From assembly GCF_020176955.2 (NCBI RefSeq), contig NZ_JAIUCZ020000001.1, forward strand, positions 682,001-746,000: a DNA stretch of 64,000 nt. Direction: 5' to 3'. The translations under genes and the position numbers were made by a program. The notes under the pieces were generated by a model. The model worked only from the letters and a program-made list of their open reading frames with translations. It was not told the origin of the DNA and searched no databases. Positions 15,865 through 25,399 of the stretch are shown one piece after another (positions within the stretch are counted from its first letter, which is position 1; every line of letters starts with the position of its first letter). The stretch is from Nocardia sp. alder85J. Lineage in GTDB: Bacteria > Actinomycetota > Actinomycetes > Mycobacteriales > Mycobacteriaceae.

Positions 15865-16458
15865 CTAGCGGGCGCGCGCCCCGCGCAACAGCACGTCGAT
15901 CAACGTCCCGGCGTCGGCCCGGGTGGTGGTCGTGCGCGTCAGCACCCGGTACAGCAGGCTGCCGATCACCGCATCGGCCACGGCCCCGACGTCGGCATCG
16001 GCGCGCACCTCGCCCGCGGCGACTCCGGCGGTGAGCCGCCGCGTCAGATGCTGCCGCACGGGCCCGGTGAGCTGCCCGTACAGTCGCTCGGCGTCGGTGT
16101 CGCTGTCCGCCGCCGCGGCCGCCAGCCCCCGGATCATCGCCTGATTGGCGGGGTCGGACAGCTGCTGGAACAGGGTGCCGACCCAGTCGCTCAGGTCGGC
16201 GGCCAGATCCCCGGAATCGGACAGTGGCCGGGCCTCGGGAACCAGATCCAGATAACCGCCGAGCGCGGCCTCGGCGACCACCTCGGCCCGCGACCGCCAC
16301 CACCGGTACACCGTCTGCCTGCCCACCCCCGCGCGGGCCGCGATCGCCTCCATCGTCATCTGCTCGTACTGCCCGGCGGCCAGCAACTCGCGCACGGCCT
16401 CGAGGACGGCTCGCTGGGCCTGCGCGCTGCGCGGCCGTCCGCGCCGGATCTCTGACAC
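15865..16458 (-). CDS. TetR family transcriptional regulator
   Basis: A 197-residue regulator: GRPRSAQAQRAVLEAVRELL leads into the HTH (MEAIAARAGVGRQTVYRWW) and a C-terminal TetR_C domain of the AcrR type. GTG 16458 is chosen because it gives the usual short basic leader; no strong ribosome site is seen. It is divergent from the SDR at 16567, with a 108 bp AT-rich intergenic region holding a loose inverted repeat (ACGA/TCGT, 16511-16529), so local repression of the SDR is the simplest model. Confidence 0.87.
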   Translation of the reverse strand: MSEIRRGRPRSAQAQRAVLEAVRELLAAGQYEQMTMEAIAARAGVGRQTVYRWWRSRAEVVAEAALGGYLDLVPEARPLSDSGDLAADLSDWVGTLFQQLSDPANQAMIRGLAAAAADSDTDAERLYGQLTGPVRQHLTRRLTAGVAAGEVRADADVGAVADAVIGSLLYRVLTRTTTTRADAGTLIDVLLRGARAR

Positions 16459-16566
16459 GGATCGGAAGCCTAAATCACCGATCACCCGCCACCGGTGTAC
16501 GGTCGCAATTACGATACAAAAATTCTCGTTATTCGAGGATGTTCCGGATCGAGGACAGGAGTTCCG

Positions 16567-17391
16567 ATGGACAAGGACGTTGCCGTCGTCATCGGTGTCG
16601 GCGGCATGGGCCTGGCGATCGCCCGCCGGATCGGCAGCGGGCGCCGACTGGTGCTGGCGGATTTCAACGCCGACACCCTGGACGCCGCGGCCACCGTACT
16701 GCGCGGCGAGGGCCACGACGTGACCACCGAGGTGGTCGACGTGTCCGACGCCGTGTCGGTGCGCGCCCTGGCCGCGGCCGCCGCCGCACTCGGCCGCCTC
16801 ACCCACGTCGCACACACCGCCGGCCTGTCCCCGACCCAGGCCCCCGCCGACCGCATCCTGCACGTGGACCTGCTCGGCGTCGCGGTGGTCCTGGAGGAGT
16901 TCGCACCGGTGATCGCCCCCGGCGGCGCCGGCGTCGTCATCGCCAGCATGGCGGGCCACATGGCCCCCGGCCTGCTGACCGCCGACCAGGAGAAGCAACT
17001 CGCGACGGTCCCCGCCGCCGAACTGCTGGCCCTGGCCGCCCTGGACGGCGTGGACAATCCGGGCCACGCGTATTCACTGGCCAAGCGCGCCAACGTCCTT
17101 CGCGTCCAAGCCGCCGCCGGCGCCTGGGGCGCCCGGGGCGGCCGCATCAACTCGATCAGCCCCGGCGTCATCTCCACCCCGATGGGCCAGCAGGAACTCG
17201 AGGGCGAATCGGGCACCCACATGCGCGCACTCGTGGACATGTCCCCCACCAAGCGCCTCGGCACCCCCGACGACATCGCCGCCGCCGCCGTATTCCTGCT
17301 CGACTCCCAGTCCGCCTTCATCACCGGCACCGACCTGCTCGTCGACGGCGGCGTGGTGGCCACCATCCGCTCACTGGTCCCGGCGTCGTAA
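16567..17391 (+). CDS. SDR family oxidoreductase (PRK06940-like)
   Basis: A 274-residue short-chain dehydrogenase with a variant cofactor loop GVGGMGLAIA in place of GxxxGxG, IASMAGH around the catalytic Ser, HAYSLAKRAN (Tyr-x3-Lys) and the C-terminal FITGTDLLVDGG. The insertion GLLTADQEKQLATVPAAELL between the Ser and Tyr motifs is typical of the PRK06940-type group. ATG 16567 has AGGAG at 16556-16560. It is controlled, by position, by the divergent TetR gene. The substrate is unknown. Confidence 0.87.
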   Translation: MDKDVAVVIGVGGMGLAIARRIGSGRRLVLADFNADTLDAAATVLRGEGHDVTTEVVDVSDAVSVRALAAAAAALGRLTHVAHTAGLSPTQAPADRILHVDLLGVAVVLEEFAPVIAPGGAGVVIASMAGHMAPGLLTADQEKQLATVPAAELLALAALDGVDNPGHAYSLAKRANVLRVQAAAGAWGARGGRINSISPGVISTPMGQQELEGESGTHMRALVDMSPTKRLGTPDDIAAAAVFLLDSQSAFITGTDLLVDGGVVATIRSLVPAS

Positions 17392-17447
17392 CCGGCGGGG
17401 GCTGCGTCCGACCCGGCATCGGCCGATCTCGGTAGGGCCGGAACCCG

Positions 17448-17476
17448 ATCGGCCCCGCGTGTACCGCGGGGCCGAT
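17448..17476. terminator. Bidirectional terminator-like hairpin
   Basis: A perfect 12 bp stem (ATCGGCCCCGCG with loop TGTAC) lies 57 bp after the SDR stop and before the convergent old yellow enzyme gene. No T-run follows. Position and stability support a terminator for both. Confidence 0.65.
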
Positions 17477-17630
17477 GGCGAATCCGGCTGAACGGCAAGA
17501 AGTGTGGACGACTGCGCGTCGACGCATCGCTCGCCGGTCACGACCGGACGGCCCTCCTCGGCGGTGACGCCGCCCCTCCGGGTACCGAGCGACCGCCCAC
17601 GAGTATCCCCTCCCCGGTACCCGCGACAGG

Positions 17631-18755
17631 TTACCGGGAGTCGACCCGGAACGGGGTGATGGCCGACAGCTGACCGGCGTGCATCTTGTTCACCCACTGC
17701 GGGTCGGCCAGCAGGGCGCGGCCGAGTGCGACGATGTCGAATTCGCCGCGGCCGAACTGATCTCGCAGGATACGGAAGCGGTCGGCCTGGGCCTCGTCGA
17801 TGCGGTCACCGCGGAAGACGCTGTCCACACCGACGGATCCCACCGTGATCACGGGCCGGCCGGTGATCTTCTTGGTCCAGCCGGCCAGGCTGAGATCGTC
17901 GGCGTGGCCGGTGAATTCGGGCAGCCAGTGCCGGCGCAGCGAGGCGTGGAAGATGTCCACACCGGCCTCGGCGAGGGGGATCAGCAATTGTTCGAGTTCG
18001 CCGGGGGTTTCGGCGATGCGGGCGGTGTAGTCGGCGCCCTTCCACTGCGAGAAACGGTAGATGATCGGGAAATCGGGGCCGACGGCCGCCCGGACGGCCG
18101 CCACCACCCGGGCCGGGAAGAAGGCCCGGCGGCCGAGCGTGCCGTTGTACTCGTCGGTGCGGTGATTGGTTGCGGCCCAGAAGAACTGGTCGAGCAGATA
18201 GCCGTGCGCGCCGTGCAGTTCCACGCCGTCGAAACCCAGCTGCCGGGCCAGGGTCGCCGATTCCACGAAGGAGGCGATCACGGCATCCAGGTCGGCGGTG
18301 GTCAACGGCCGGCCCACCACCTGGCCCGCATGGTCGACGCCGGAGGGGCTGACCGTCGGTGACTCGGGCTCGAAGGCGGGGGCGCCGCCCCGTGCCACGC
18401 CGGTGTGCCACAACTGCGGCACGATGGCGGCCCCCTCGGCATGCACCGCCTCGGCCACCGCGCGCCACCCGGCGGCGCTGTCCGCGCCGTAGAACCGCGG
18501 CACCTCGGCGACGGGCCCGGCGGCCGGACCGCGCACGTAGGTGCCCTCGGTGATGATCAGGCCCACGCCACCGGCCGCCCGCGCCCGGTAGTGCTCGACG
18601 TTCTCGGCGTTCGGAACCCCGCCCGGCGACTGTGCCCGGGTCATCGGCGCCATCGCGAACCGGTTCCGCAACCGCAGCGACCCCATCCGGAACTCGTCGA
18701 ACAGGTCGTCGAGGGCCGGCACGGAACCGGTCGATTCGTGTGACGGCTGTGGCAT
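17631..18755 (-). CDS. Old yellow enzyme family NADH:flavin oxidoreductase
   Basis: A 374-residue FMN-dependent TIM-barrel ene-reductase. The landmarks are MAPMTRAQSPGGVPN near the N-terminus, QLWHTGVA, the HGAHGYLLDQFFW active-site block, the NHRTDEYNG motif and the C-terminal phosphate-binding ALGRALLADPQW. Such enzymes reduce alpha,beta-unsaturated carbonyls or nitro compounds with NAD(P)H. ATG 18755 is preferred because GGAAGGA lies 9 nt upstream; the ATG at 18764 abuts it. It is monocistronic, convergent with the SDR. Its 5-prime region contains a 17 bp direct repeat. Confidence 0.9.
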   Translation of the reverse strand: MPQPSHESTGSVPALDDLFDEFRMGSLRLRNRFAMAPMTRAQSPGGVPNAENVEHYRARAAGGVGLIITEGTYVRGPAAGPVAEVPRFYGADSAAGWRAVAEAVHAEGAAIVPQLWHTGVARGGAPAFEPESPTVSPSGVDHAGQVVGRPLTTADLDAVIASFVESATLARQLGFDGVELHGAHGYLLDQFFWAATNHRTDEYNGTLGRRAFFPARVVAAVRAAVGPDFPIIYRFSQWKGADYTARIAETPGELEQLLIPLAEAGVDIFHASLRRHWLPEFTGHADDLSLAGWTKKITGRPVITVGSVGVDSVFRGDRIDEAQADRFRILRDQFGRGEFDIVALGRALLADPQWVNKMHAGQLSAITPFRVDSR

Positions 18756-18812
18756 GGAGCACATTCCTTCCCGGAGGGCGATACGACGGCGAACCACCGT
18801 CCCAACACCACC

Positions 18813-18874
18813 GGTCGCCACCGCATTCCCGGGTGGGCCGGGTGGGTTGCCAAGTGTGGTCGCCACCGCATTCC
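18813..18874. repeat. 17 bp direct repeat upstream of the OYE gene
   Basis: GGTCGCCACCGCATTCC occurs exactly at 18813-18829 and 18858-18874, 45 bp apart. A partial third GGTCGCC lies near 18905. The repeats fill the intergenic space between the old yellow enzyme start and a truncated membrane protein gene. Tandem regulatory sites or recombination scars are both possible. Confidence 0.55.
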
Positions 18875-18944
18875 GCGGTTGTACTCGGCCGGGTCGCCGA
18901 GTGGGGTCGCCGCCTCGGTGCGCGGTGTACGGTGAGGTATGCAA

Positions 18945-19247
18945 ATGCGTTCGGGCCGTGGGGAGTTCGGCCGGGCGGAGGCGCCGGTGGCGAGGCGGCG
19001 GCGGGTGTTCGCGGTCGTCGCGGGGATCGTGGTGGCCGTGTGTGTACTGGGGCTGCTGCCGCGCTGGTGGTCCGGTCGGGACGCCGATGCGTGGCTGCGC
19101 GGCGATCCGGTGCGGGTGCACGGGCTGGCCGAGGAGCTGGTGTCCTTCGAGGCCGACGACGATCGGCGCCGCGCCACGGGCGCGGCGGGGGTGGTCGACG
19201 GCATGTGGGGGTCATCCCGGTCGCCGCGGCCGCCGGGCTGCCGCTGA
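18945..19247 (+). pseudogene. Truncated membrane-protein gene fragment
   Basis: A good start (ATG 18945, GAGG 8 nt upstream) opens a protein with a basic N-terminus, a clear transmembrane helix (VFAVVAGIVVAVCVLGLLP), then WWSGRDADAWLRGDPVRVHG and an acidic stretch. Coding character stops near 19205, and the frame runs into the sequence of an aldo/keto reductase tail before ending at 19247. The 5-prime part therefore looks like a genuine gene cut off by a deletion or recombination. Its family was not recognised. Confidence 0.5.
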
Positions 19248-19501
19248 CCCACCTCACGATGGCCTTCACCATCGCCCACCCGGGGGTGACGAGCGCGCTG
19301 CTCGGCACACGCACCATGGAGCACCTCGACGATGTGCTCGCGGGCCTGGACGTCACCCTGACCGACGAGATCCTCGATCGCATCGACGAGATCGTCCCAC
19401 CCGGCACCGACATCGGCACCCTGGACCAGACCTACCGACCACCCGCGCTGACGGACCCCGCCCTGCGCCGCCGCCCGGTGGCCGCGCGCAGCGCCGCCTG
19501 A
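19211..19501 (+). pseudogene. C-terminal remnant of an aldo/keto reductase
   Basis: About 96 codons encode the end of an aldo/keto reductase: IPVAAAAGLPLTHLTMAF, then GVTSALLGTRTMEHLDDVLA, TDEILDRIDEIVPPGT and a proline-rich tail to TGA at 19499-19501. In this family that is the last third of the barrel; the catalytic Asp, Tyr, Lys and His portion is missing. No start codon or ribosome site belongs to it. It is joined directly to the truncated membrane-protein fragment. Confidence 0.7.
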
Positions 19502-19518
19502 GCGCTCAGCGCCGAAGG

Positions 19519-20887
19519 TCATGGCTGCGCCCGAAGCCGGGCATGCAGTTGCGCGTACTCCTCCGAATCGTGGTAGCCGGGTGCGAACGGGGCCGGTCGG
19601 CCGCCCATTTCCTCGTATCGGGCCGCCATCGGCCTCAGCTCGAACAGGTCCAGTGGGTCGGTGTCCGCGCCGGAGCGCGCGAGCGTCCGCTGCCAGCGCC
19701 CGTATCGTTGGCTGCCGGCCCGGACCTCGTCGGTCCACTGCGCTGACGACGCCAGCAGATCGTTGTCGAATTCGGTGACGGCGCTGGGAGATTCGCCCGC
19801 CTGTTCCAGGGCGAAATTCATCAGGATTCGAGAGTGCCTGCCGTGGAAATCGCCTCGCCAGGCGTGGGCGCTGATGAATCGCTTCTGCAATTCGGCCGCA
19901 CCCCGGTACGGGTCGAATCCGGGTTGTCTTCTCGCGTCGTTGTATCCCTCGCTGAGGGACTCGTGAAATTCCCGCGTGCCCTCCACACTGCCGAAGGTCG
20001 GGTAGACGATCACGTCCTTGCTCGGCAGTTGCAGTCCGGGCTCCAGGTATGCCTGGAGGGGATCGGCCCGGACGGCGGCCAGTTCTTCTTCCCGTCAGCG
20101 GCTCGGTCACCTGGCGGAGTTCGCGGGCTCCGGGCTGTCCTTCGGCACTGGGGTGCACCACGATTCCGTAGGGTTCGGAGCGCAGCGGTCCCGGGACATG
20201 GGTCAACAGCGGGTTCTCCTCGATGGCGGCCAGTTCGTTCGCCGTCAGCGGGCGGCTCAATTGACCGGAACCCAGGCGCAGCGGACCGATCATCGTCCCG
20301 GCGTTCTCCGGATCGTGCCGGATTCTCAGCCGTACGTGGACTTCTCGCATGAGGTCCACCGACATGTCCTGGTCGAGGTTCCGTCGTGCGTACAGCCGGG
20401 CATCCAGCCAGCTCGCCCACCCTTCGGGTCCGTCGAACACCGTTTCCGGCCGCACCTGGCGGCCGATGAGCGCGATATCGCGGAATTTGTCCTCCATGTA
20501 CAGGCTGACTTCGAGCATCCGCTCGGCCTCGGTGTGGATACCGTGTGCCTGTTCCAGCCGGCGAATCTGTTCCTCGATCGGCAGATCGAGAAAGCCGTCC
20601 TCGGCGGTCGGGTCGGGCAGCTCCCGGAACCGTCGCGCGTCGGCGCCGAATTCCGAAGGCGCGGTGGTGGTCTCACGGCGCGCGGCCGACCCGGCCCGGC
20701 GGAGGTCCGCGTCCGCGGTCGCATCGGACTCCGAGAGATCCTCGGCGGATCGGCGTGTGAGTGCGCCGAAGCGCCGGAATTGTTCGGCGACGGTCCGGCT
20801 CACGCGTTCGACGGTTCCGCCGAGGTTCTCGCCGATGCGGTCGAAGGCCCGGTCGAACTCTTGCTCCTCCACCACGGCATTCCGCAC
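19519..20887 (-). pseudogene. Fic-like domain protein, frameshifted
   Basis: Two overlapping reading frames form one gene of about 455 codons. The first (from GTG 20887) covers a helical N-terminus and a charged middle to PLTG. The second continues with EELAAVRADPLQAYLEPG to TGA at 19519. Dropping one base from the C-run at 20091-20093 (plus strand) gives a smooth PLT-EEELAAVR join. The C-terminal part contains AHAWRGDFHGRHSRILMNFA, resembling the Fic motif HPFxDGNGRxxR but with an extra residue and no GN. An AMP-transferase-like toxin or effector is possible but unproven. A real frameshift or a sequencing error would look alike. Confidence 0.55.
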
Positions 20888-21046
20888 ACGTTCGCAGCGT
20901 CCTCGATTGCACTGCCCGAGTGGGGAATTACAGTCGACTGCCGGGTGTCGTGTGGTCGATCCTGGACAACGCTGAACCGATCGAGACGGAAGGGGATCAC
21001 GCGAAGCGAGTCGGCGCAGTCGCGGGCTGCGCGAATTTCCCTTCGC

Positions 21047-21811
21047 TCACCCCGGATTGGCCCGCCGCCCCAGAATCGACGCGACCCCCGCGGCCGCGGC
21101 CCGCACCGGGTTGGCGTGGGATTCGGGCCGGAAACGCCCCGCCGGTCCCGTCACCGAGATCGCGGCGACCGGACGGTCGCCGTCGAGGATGGGGGCGGCC
21201 AGGCAGACAATGCCGGTGGCGGATTCCTCGTATTCGTAGGCGATGCCCTGGTCGAGGATGTGCTCGAGTTGGGTGCGCAGCAGGCCGGGGGCGACGATCG
21301 TGCGGGGGGTGCGGCGGGGCAGGGGGCCGGCGAGGATGCGTTCGATACCGGCCGGATCCGAATGGGCGAGTAGGGCTTTGCCGATCGCGGTGCAGTACAA
21401 CGGCATTCGGCCGCCGACCCGGGACGGCGAGCGGGCCTGGCGGTGGCCGCCGAGTTTGCTGATGTAGACCACCTCGTCGCCGTCGCGCACGCCGAGGTGC
21501 ACGGTCTCGCCGGTGCGGGTGTAGAGGTCTTGGAGGAACGGGACCGCGACCTCCAGGAGGGTGCGTTCCGCGGCGGCGCGCATGCCCAGTTCGAACAGGC
21601 CGCGGCCGAGGCGGTAGCCGTCGGGGCCCGCCGCCAGCAGGCGCGCGGTGGTCAGGTCCTGGCTGATCCGGTGCACGGTGGCCTTCGGCAGTCCGGTCCG
21701 GCGGGACAGCTCGGACAGGCCGACGGCCCGGTCCTCGACACCGAACGACTCCAGGATCAGCATCGCCCGGCCCAGCACCGATTTCTCGTCCAGCTTGCGG
21801 TCCGTCACCAC
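21047..21811 (-). CDS. IclR family transcriptional regulator
   Basis: A 254-residue regulator with an N-terminal winged helix (VGLSELSRRTGLPKATVHRI) and a C-terminal IclR effector domain (ETVHLGVRDGDEVVYISKL, MPLYCTAIGKALLA, GIAYEYEESATGIVCLAAPI). Tandem GTG codons at 21811 and 21808 are both possible starts. It is divergent from the meta-cleavage lower-pathway operon starting at 21913, which it very likely controls. The 101 bp between them contains AGTGGAC and GTCCACT as an inverted pair. Confidence 0.9.
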   Translation of the reverse strand: MVTDRKLDEKSVLGRAMLILESFGVEDRAVGLSELSRRTGLPKATVHRISQDLTTARLLAAGPDGYRLGRGLFELGMRAAAERTLLEVAVPFLQDLYTRTGETVHLGVRDGDEVVYISKLGGHRQARSPSRVGGRMPLYCTAIGKALLAHSDPAGIERILAGPLPRRTPRTIVAPGLLRTQLEHILDQGIAYEYEESATGIVCLAAPILDGDRPVAAISVTGPAGRFRPESHANPVRAAAAGVASILGRRANPG

Positions 21812-21836
21812 GCTCTTTTCCGCCCTCGGTTCGTTG

Positions 21837-21881
21837 AGTGGACCATTCTACTGGCCGGGCGGCGGTCGCCGGGCGTCCACT
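21837..21881. promoter_or_regulatory. Divergent IclR/hydratase promoter region with inverted repeats
   Basis: AGTGGAC (21837-21843) and GTCCACT (21875-21881) form a 7 bp inverted pair spaced by 31 bp, and ACCATTCTACTGG overlaps the left arm. It sits between the divergent starts at 21811 and 21913. The binding site assignment is inference. Confidence 0.4.
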
Positions 21882-21912
21882 GGGTCAGCACACACTGAAC
21901 AAGGAGGTCACT

Positions 21913-22746
21913 GTGTCTGTCAGTTCCGGCACCGCCGCGGTGCAGGGCTCGGTCGTCGAGGCCGCCGCTCGTCGGCTGGCCACCGCCGCCGCGAGCCGCG
22001 TGCCCTGCGCCCCCGTACGCGATCTGATCGGCCCCGAGGATGTCGCCACGGCGTATCGGGTGCAGGAAGCGTTCAACGCGGCCCGGGTGGGCGACGGCGT
22101 GACCGTCGTGGGCCGCAAGATCGGCGCCACCTCGCAGGCGGTGCAGCAGCAACTCGGGGTGGACCAGCCCGACTTCGGCGTGCTGTTCGCCGATATGGCC
22201 TACGGCGACGGCGACGAGATCCCGATGCACCGGCTGCTGCAACCGCGCGCGGAGGCGGAGGTCGCGTTCGTGCTGGCCGCCGATCTGGCCGACGGCCCGC
22301 TGGATGTGGCGCAGTGCCGCGCGGCGGTGGACTACGCGGTGGCGGCGCTGGAGATCGTGGACAGCCGCATCGCCGGCTGGGACATCTCCTTCGCCGACAC
22401 CGTCGCCGACAACGCCTCCAGCGGCCTGTTCGTCCTCGGCGACCAGCGGCTGACCCTGGCCGAATTCGAGCCGGTCGAGGTCACCATGAGCATGCGCATC
22501 GACGGCGAGACCGTCTCCACCGGCAACGGCGCCGCCTGCCTGGGCGACCCGCTGAACGCGCTGTCCTGGCTGGCCCGGCGCGCCCACGAATTCGGTGAGC
22601 CACTGCGGGCGGGACAGGTCATCCTGTCCGGCGCACTGGGCCCGATGCGCCCGCTGTTCCCGGGCGCGACCGTCGTCGCCGAGATCGGCGCGCTCGGCTC
22701 GGTGGCGGCGTCCTTCACCACGTCCCTCGAGGAGGAGACCCGATGA
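21913..22746 (+). CDS. mhpD: 2-oxopent-4-enoate (2-keto-4-pentenoate) hydratase
   Basis: A 277-residue member of the hydratase/decarboxylase family that adds water to 2-hydroxy-alkadienoates, giving 4-hydroxy-2-oxoacids. Motifs include [19 protein letters not shown], the metal-binding [12 protein letters not shown] and [25 protein letters not shown] split across the core. GTG 21913 is set by AAGGAGGT at 21901-21908. It is the first gene of a three-gene operon with the next two overlapping by ATGA. HsaE-type enzymes of steroid catabolism belong to the same family, so the ring-fission substrate is undetermined. Confidence 0.9.
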   Translation: MSVSSGTAAVQGSVVEAAARRLATAAASRVPCAPVRDLIGPEDVATAYRVQEAFNAARVGDGVTVVGRKIGATSQAVQQQLGVDQPDFGVLFADMAYGDGDEIPMHRLLQPRAEAEVAFVLAADLADGPLDVAQCRAAVDYAVAALEIVDSRIAGWDISFADTVADNASSGLFVLGDQRLTLAEFEPVEVTMSMRIDGETVSTGNGAACLGDPLNALSWLARRAHEFGEPLRAGQVILSGALGPMRPLFPGATVVAEIGALGSVAASFTTSLEEETR

Positions 22747-23696
22747 GCCCCCGGACCAAGGTCGCGATCATCGGCTCGGGCAATATCGGCACCGATCTGA
22801 TGATCAAGGTGCTGCGGCACTCCCAGGTGCTGGAGATGGGTGCGATGGTCGGCATCGACCCCGACTCCGACGGCCTGGCCCGCGCGGCCCGGCTGAAGGT
22901 GCCCACCACCCACGAGGGTGTCGAGGGCCTGCTCGCGTTGCCCGGCTTCGACGAGATCGAGATCGTCTTCGACGCCACCTCCGCGAAAGCCCATGTGCGC
23001 AACCACGAGCGGCTCGCCCCGCTGGGCAAGCGGCTGATCGATCTGACCCCCGCCGCCATCGGCCCGTTCGTGGTCCCGGCGGTCAACATCGCCGACCATC
23101 TGGCCGCGGTGAATGTCAACATGGTCACCTGCGGTGGCCAGGCCACCATCCCGATCGTGGCCGCGACCTCGCGGGTGGCGCCGGTGGCGTACGCGGAGAT
23201 CGTGGCGTCGATCGCCTCGAAGTCGGCCGGTCCGGGCACCCGGGCCAATATCGACGAGTTCACCGAGACCACCTCGCACGCGATCGAGGCGGTCGGCGGC
23301 GCCGAGCGCGGCAAGGCGGTGATCATCCTGAACCCGGCCGAGCCGCCACTGATCATGCGCGACACCGTGTTCTGCCTGGTCGACGCGCCGGACCCGGACA
23401 CCCACGACCGGATTCGCGACTCGATCACCAAGATGGTCGCCGACGTCGCCGCCTACGTGCCCGGCTACCGGCTCAAGCAGGACGTCCAGATCGACCCGAT
23501 CCCGGCCGACCAGCCGGTGCACACCCTGCTGGCCGAGGGGGCCACGACCGTGCCCACGCACCGGGTGTCGGTCTTCCTCGAGGTCGAGGGCGCCGCCCAC
23601 TACCTGCCCGCCTACGCGGGCAACCTCGACATCATGACCTCGGCCGCACTGCGCGTCGCGGAACGGATCGCGCACGAGAAGGAGACCCTCCGATGA
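22743..23696 (+). CDS. mhpF: Acetaldehyde dehydrogenase (acylating)
   Basis: A 317-residue enzyme that converts acetaldehyde (or propanal) with CoA and NAD to acyl-CoA. The Rossmann motif [14 protein letters not shown], the catalytic cysteine in [14 protein letters not shown], and the C-terminal dimer/aldolase-interface region are normal for MhpF/BphJ/HsaG. Its ATG overlaps the hydratase stop. In this family it forms a channelling complex with the aldolase encoded immediately downstream. Confidence 0.95.
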   Translation: MSPRTKVAIIGSGNIGTDLMIKVLRHSQVLEMGAMVGIDPDSDGLARAARLKVPTTHEGVEGLLALPGFDEIEIVFDATSAKAHVRNHERLAPLGKRLIDLTPAAIGPFVVPAVNIADHLAAVNVNMVTCGGQATIPIVAATSRVAPVAYAEIVASIASKSAGPGTRANIDEFTETTSHAIEAVGGAERGKAVIILNPAEPPLIMRDTVFCLVDAPDPDTHDRIRDSITKMVADVAAYVPGYRLKQDVQIDPIPADQPVHTLLAEGATTVPTHRVSVFLEVEGAAHYLPAYAGNLDIMTSAALRVAERIAHEKETLR

Positions 23697-24730
23697 CCAC
23701 CACGGTGTTCGTGCAGGACGTGACGCTGCGCGACGGCATGCACGCCGTCCGGCACCGGATCACGCCGGAGAACGTGGGCCGCATCGTGGCCGCCCTCGAC
23801 GCCGCCGGAGTGGATGCCATCGAGGTGGCCCACGGCGACGGCCTGGCCGGTGGTTCGGTGAACTACGGCCCCGGTTCGCACAGCGACTGGGCCTGGATCG
23901 AGGCCGCCGCCGCGAACGTCACCAACGCGCGCCTGACCACGCTGCTGCTGCCCGGTGTCGGCACGGTCGAGGACCTGAAGCGCGCGTACGCGCTGGGGGT
24001 GCGCTCGGTGCGGGTGGCGACGCACTGCACCGAGGCCGACGTGTCCGCTCAGCACATCGCCACCGCCCGCGAGATGGGCATGGACGTCGCGGGCTTCCTC
24101 ATGATGAGCCACATGGCCCCGGCCGCCGAACTGGCCGCGCAGGCGAAACTGATGGAATCCTATGGCGCGCACTGTGTCTACGTGACCGACTCGGGCGGCC
24201 GGCTCACCATGGACGGCATCCGCGACCGGGTGCGCGCCTACCGTGACGTGCTCGACGCGGGCACCGAGATCGGCATCCACGCGCACGAGAATCTGTCGCT
24301 GTCGGTGGCGAATTCGGTGGTCGCGGTGGAGAACGGCGTGTACCGCGTGGACGCGTCGCTGGCCGGGCACGGCGCCGGTGCGGGCAACTGCCCGATCGAG
24401 GCGTTCGTGGCCGTCGCGGATCTGCTGGAGTGGATGCACGGTTGCGACGTGTTCGCCCTCCAGGACGCCGCCGACGATCTGGTCCGCCCGTTGCAGGACC
24501 GCCCGGTCCGCGTCGACCGGGAGACGCTGACCCTCGGCTACGCCGGGGTGTACTCGAGCTTCCTGCGGCACGCCGAGGCGGCGGGACAGCGGTACGGCCT
24601 CGAGGTCCGCAGCCTGCTGATGGAGGCCGGTCGCCGCGGCCTGGTCGGCGGCCAGGAGGACATGATCGTCGACATCGCCCTCACCATGGTCGCCGAGCGC
24701 GAGGCGAACGCGGTCCCCGCCGCGGGCTGA
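23693..24730 (+). CDS. mhpE: 4-hydroxy-2-oxovalerate aldolase
   Basis: A 345-residue DRE-TIM aldolase. The metal and catalytic motif [12 protein letters not shown] is near the N-terminus; [20 protein letters not shown] and [15 protein letters not shown] follow. It splits 4-hydroxy-2-oxoacids to pyruvate and an aldehyde that passes to the dehydrogenase partner. ATG 23693 overlaps the previous stop (ATGA), after a GGAG. The operon ends here with a strong hairpin. No extradiol ring-cleavage dioxygenase lies in the window, so this trio is a lower pathway only. Confidence 0.95.
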   Translation: MTTTVFVQDVTLRDGMHAVRHRITPENVGRIVAALDAAGVDAIEVAHGDGLAGGSVNYGPGSHSDWAWIEAAAANVTNARLTTLLLPGVGTVEDLKRAYALGVRSVRVATHCTEADVSAQHIATAREMGMDVAGFLMMSHMAPAAELAAQAKLMESYGAHCVYVTDSGGRLTMDGIRDRVRAYRDVLDAGTEIGIHAHENLSLSVANSVVAVENGVYRVDASLAGHGAGAGNCPIEAFVAVADLLEWMHGCDVFALQDAADDLVRPLQDRPVRVDRETLTLGYAGVYSSFLRHAEAAGQRYGLEVRSLLMEAGRRGLVGGQEDMIVDIALTMVAEREANAVPAAG

Positions 24731-24741
24731 GCTCTCGTCCG

Positions 24742-24784
24742 CGAAAGCGCCGGTCCCGCAGCAGTTCCGGGACCGGCGCTTTCG
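24742..24784 (+). terminator. Strong intrinsic terminator of the hydratase-aldolase operon
   Basis: A perfect 17 bp stem (CGAAAGCGCCGGTCCCG, 9 nt loop CAGCAGTTC) begins 11 bp after the aldolase stop. It is the most stable perfect hairpin noticed in the window. The tail lacks a long T-run. Confidence 0.8.
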
Positions 24785-24949
24785 GTACCCGCCGGAACGG
24801 CGGCGCGCCGGGATCGGAATCGACCGTGGTGCACAATGCCCCGGGACGGGCTGCCGGTCCGGGGTTCGTTGTGCGCTGACTCACGTCGAGGGGTCCGGTG
24901 CGATGTCGGGAAAAGCCGGTGTTCGAATCGGATTTGATTGAATGACACG

Positions 24950-25399
24950 GTGACCGTGTCTCCCGAGCCCTCCGCGGCGTTGCTGCTGTATCTCGTCAAG
25001 CGGCTCGAGCTGGCCACCCGCGCGCAACTCGACGCGGTGCTGCGGCCCTCGGGAGTGACCGCGTTGCAGTACACCGCGCTGACCGTGCTGAAGCGCCAGC
25101 GGACGATGTCGGCCGCGGATCTGGCGCGGGCCTCGTTCGTGCGCGCCCAGTCCACCTCCGATCTGGTGAGCGCGCTGGAGCGGCGCGGGCTCATCCAGCG
25201 GTCCGCCGATCCGGCCAATCGGCGCCGGTTGCTGATCAGCCTCACCGCCGCGGGCCATGCCTTCCTGGCGCAGTACAACCCCATGGTCGAGGAACTGGAG
25301 GAGCGCATGCTCGCCGGGTTCGACGCCGCGGATCGCGACCGGTTCCGGGACTATCTGGTGGCCGGCCGCCGCGCCATCTCGGACGACCCCCGGGCCTGA
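24950..25399 (+). CDS. MarR family transcriptional regulator
   Basis: A 149-residue winged-helix protein (DAVLRPSGVTALQYTALTVL, then HTH with STSDLVSALERRGLI and wing ANRRRLLISLT). GTG 24950 or TTG 24938 are possible starts; neither has a strong ribosome site. It stands alone between the aldolase operon and the pca regulatory region. Its target is not evident; it could act on either neighbour. Confidence 0.87.
   Translation: MTVSPEPSAALLLYLVKRLELATRAQLDAVLRPSGVTALQYTALTVLKRQRTMSAADLARASFVRAQSTSDLVSALERRGLIQRSADPANRRRLLISLTAAGHAFLAQYNPMVEELEERMLAGFDAADRDRFRDYLVAGRRAISDDPRA

Noticed and set aside
20080..20100. Programmed ribosomal frameshift in the Fic-like gene
   Set aside because: A +1 shift would be needed and no known slippery site or stimulator is visible; a one-base indel or sequencing error is simpler.
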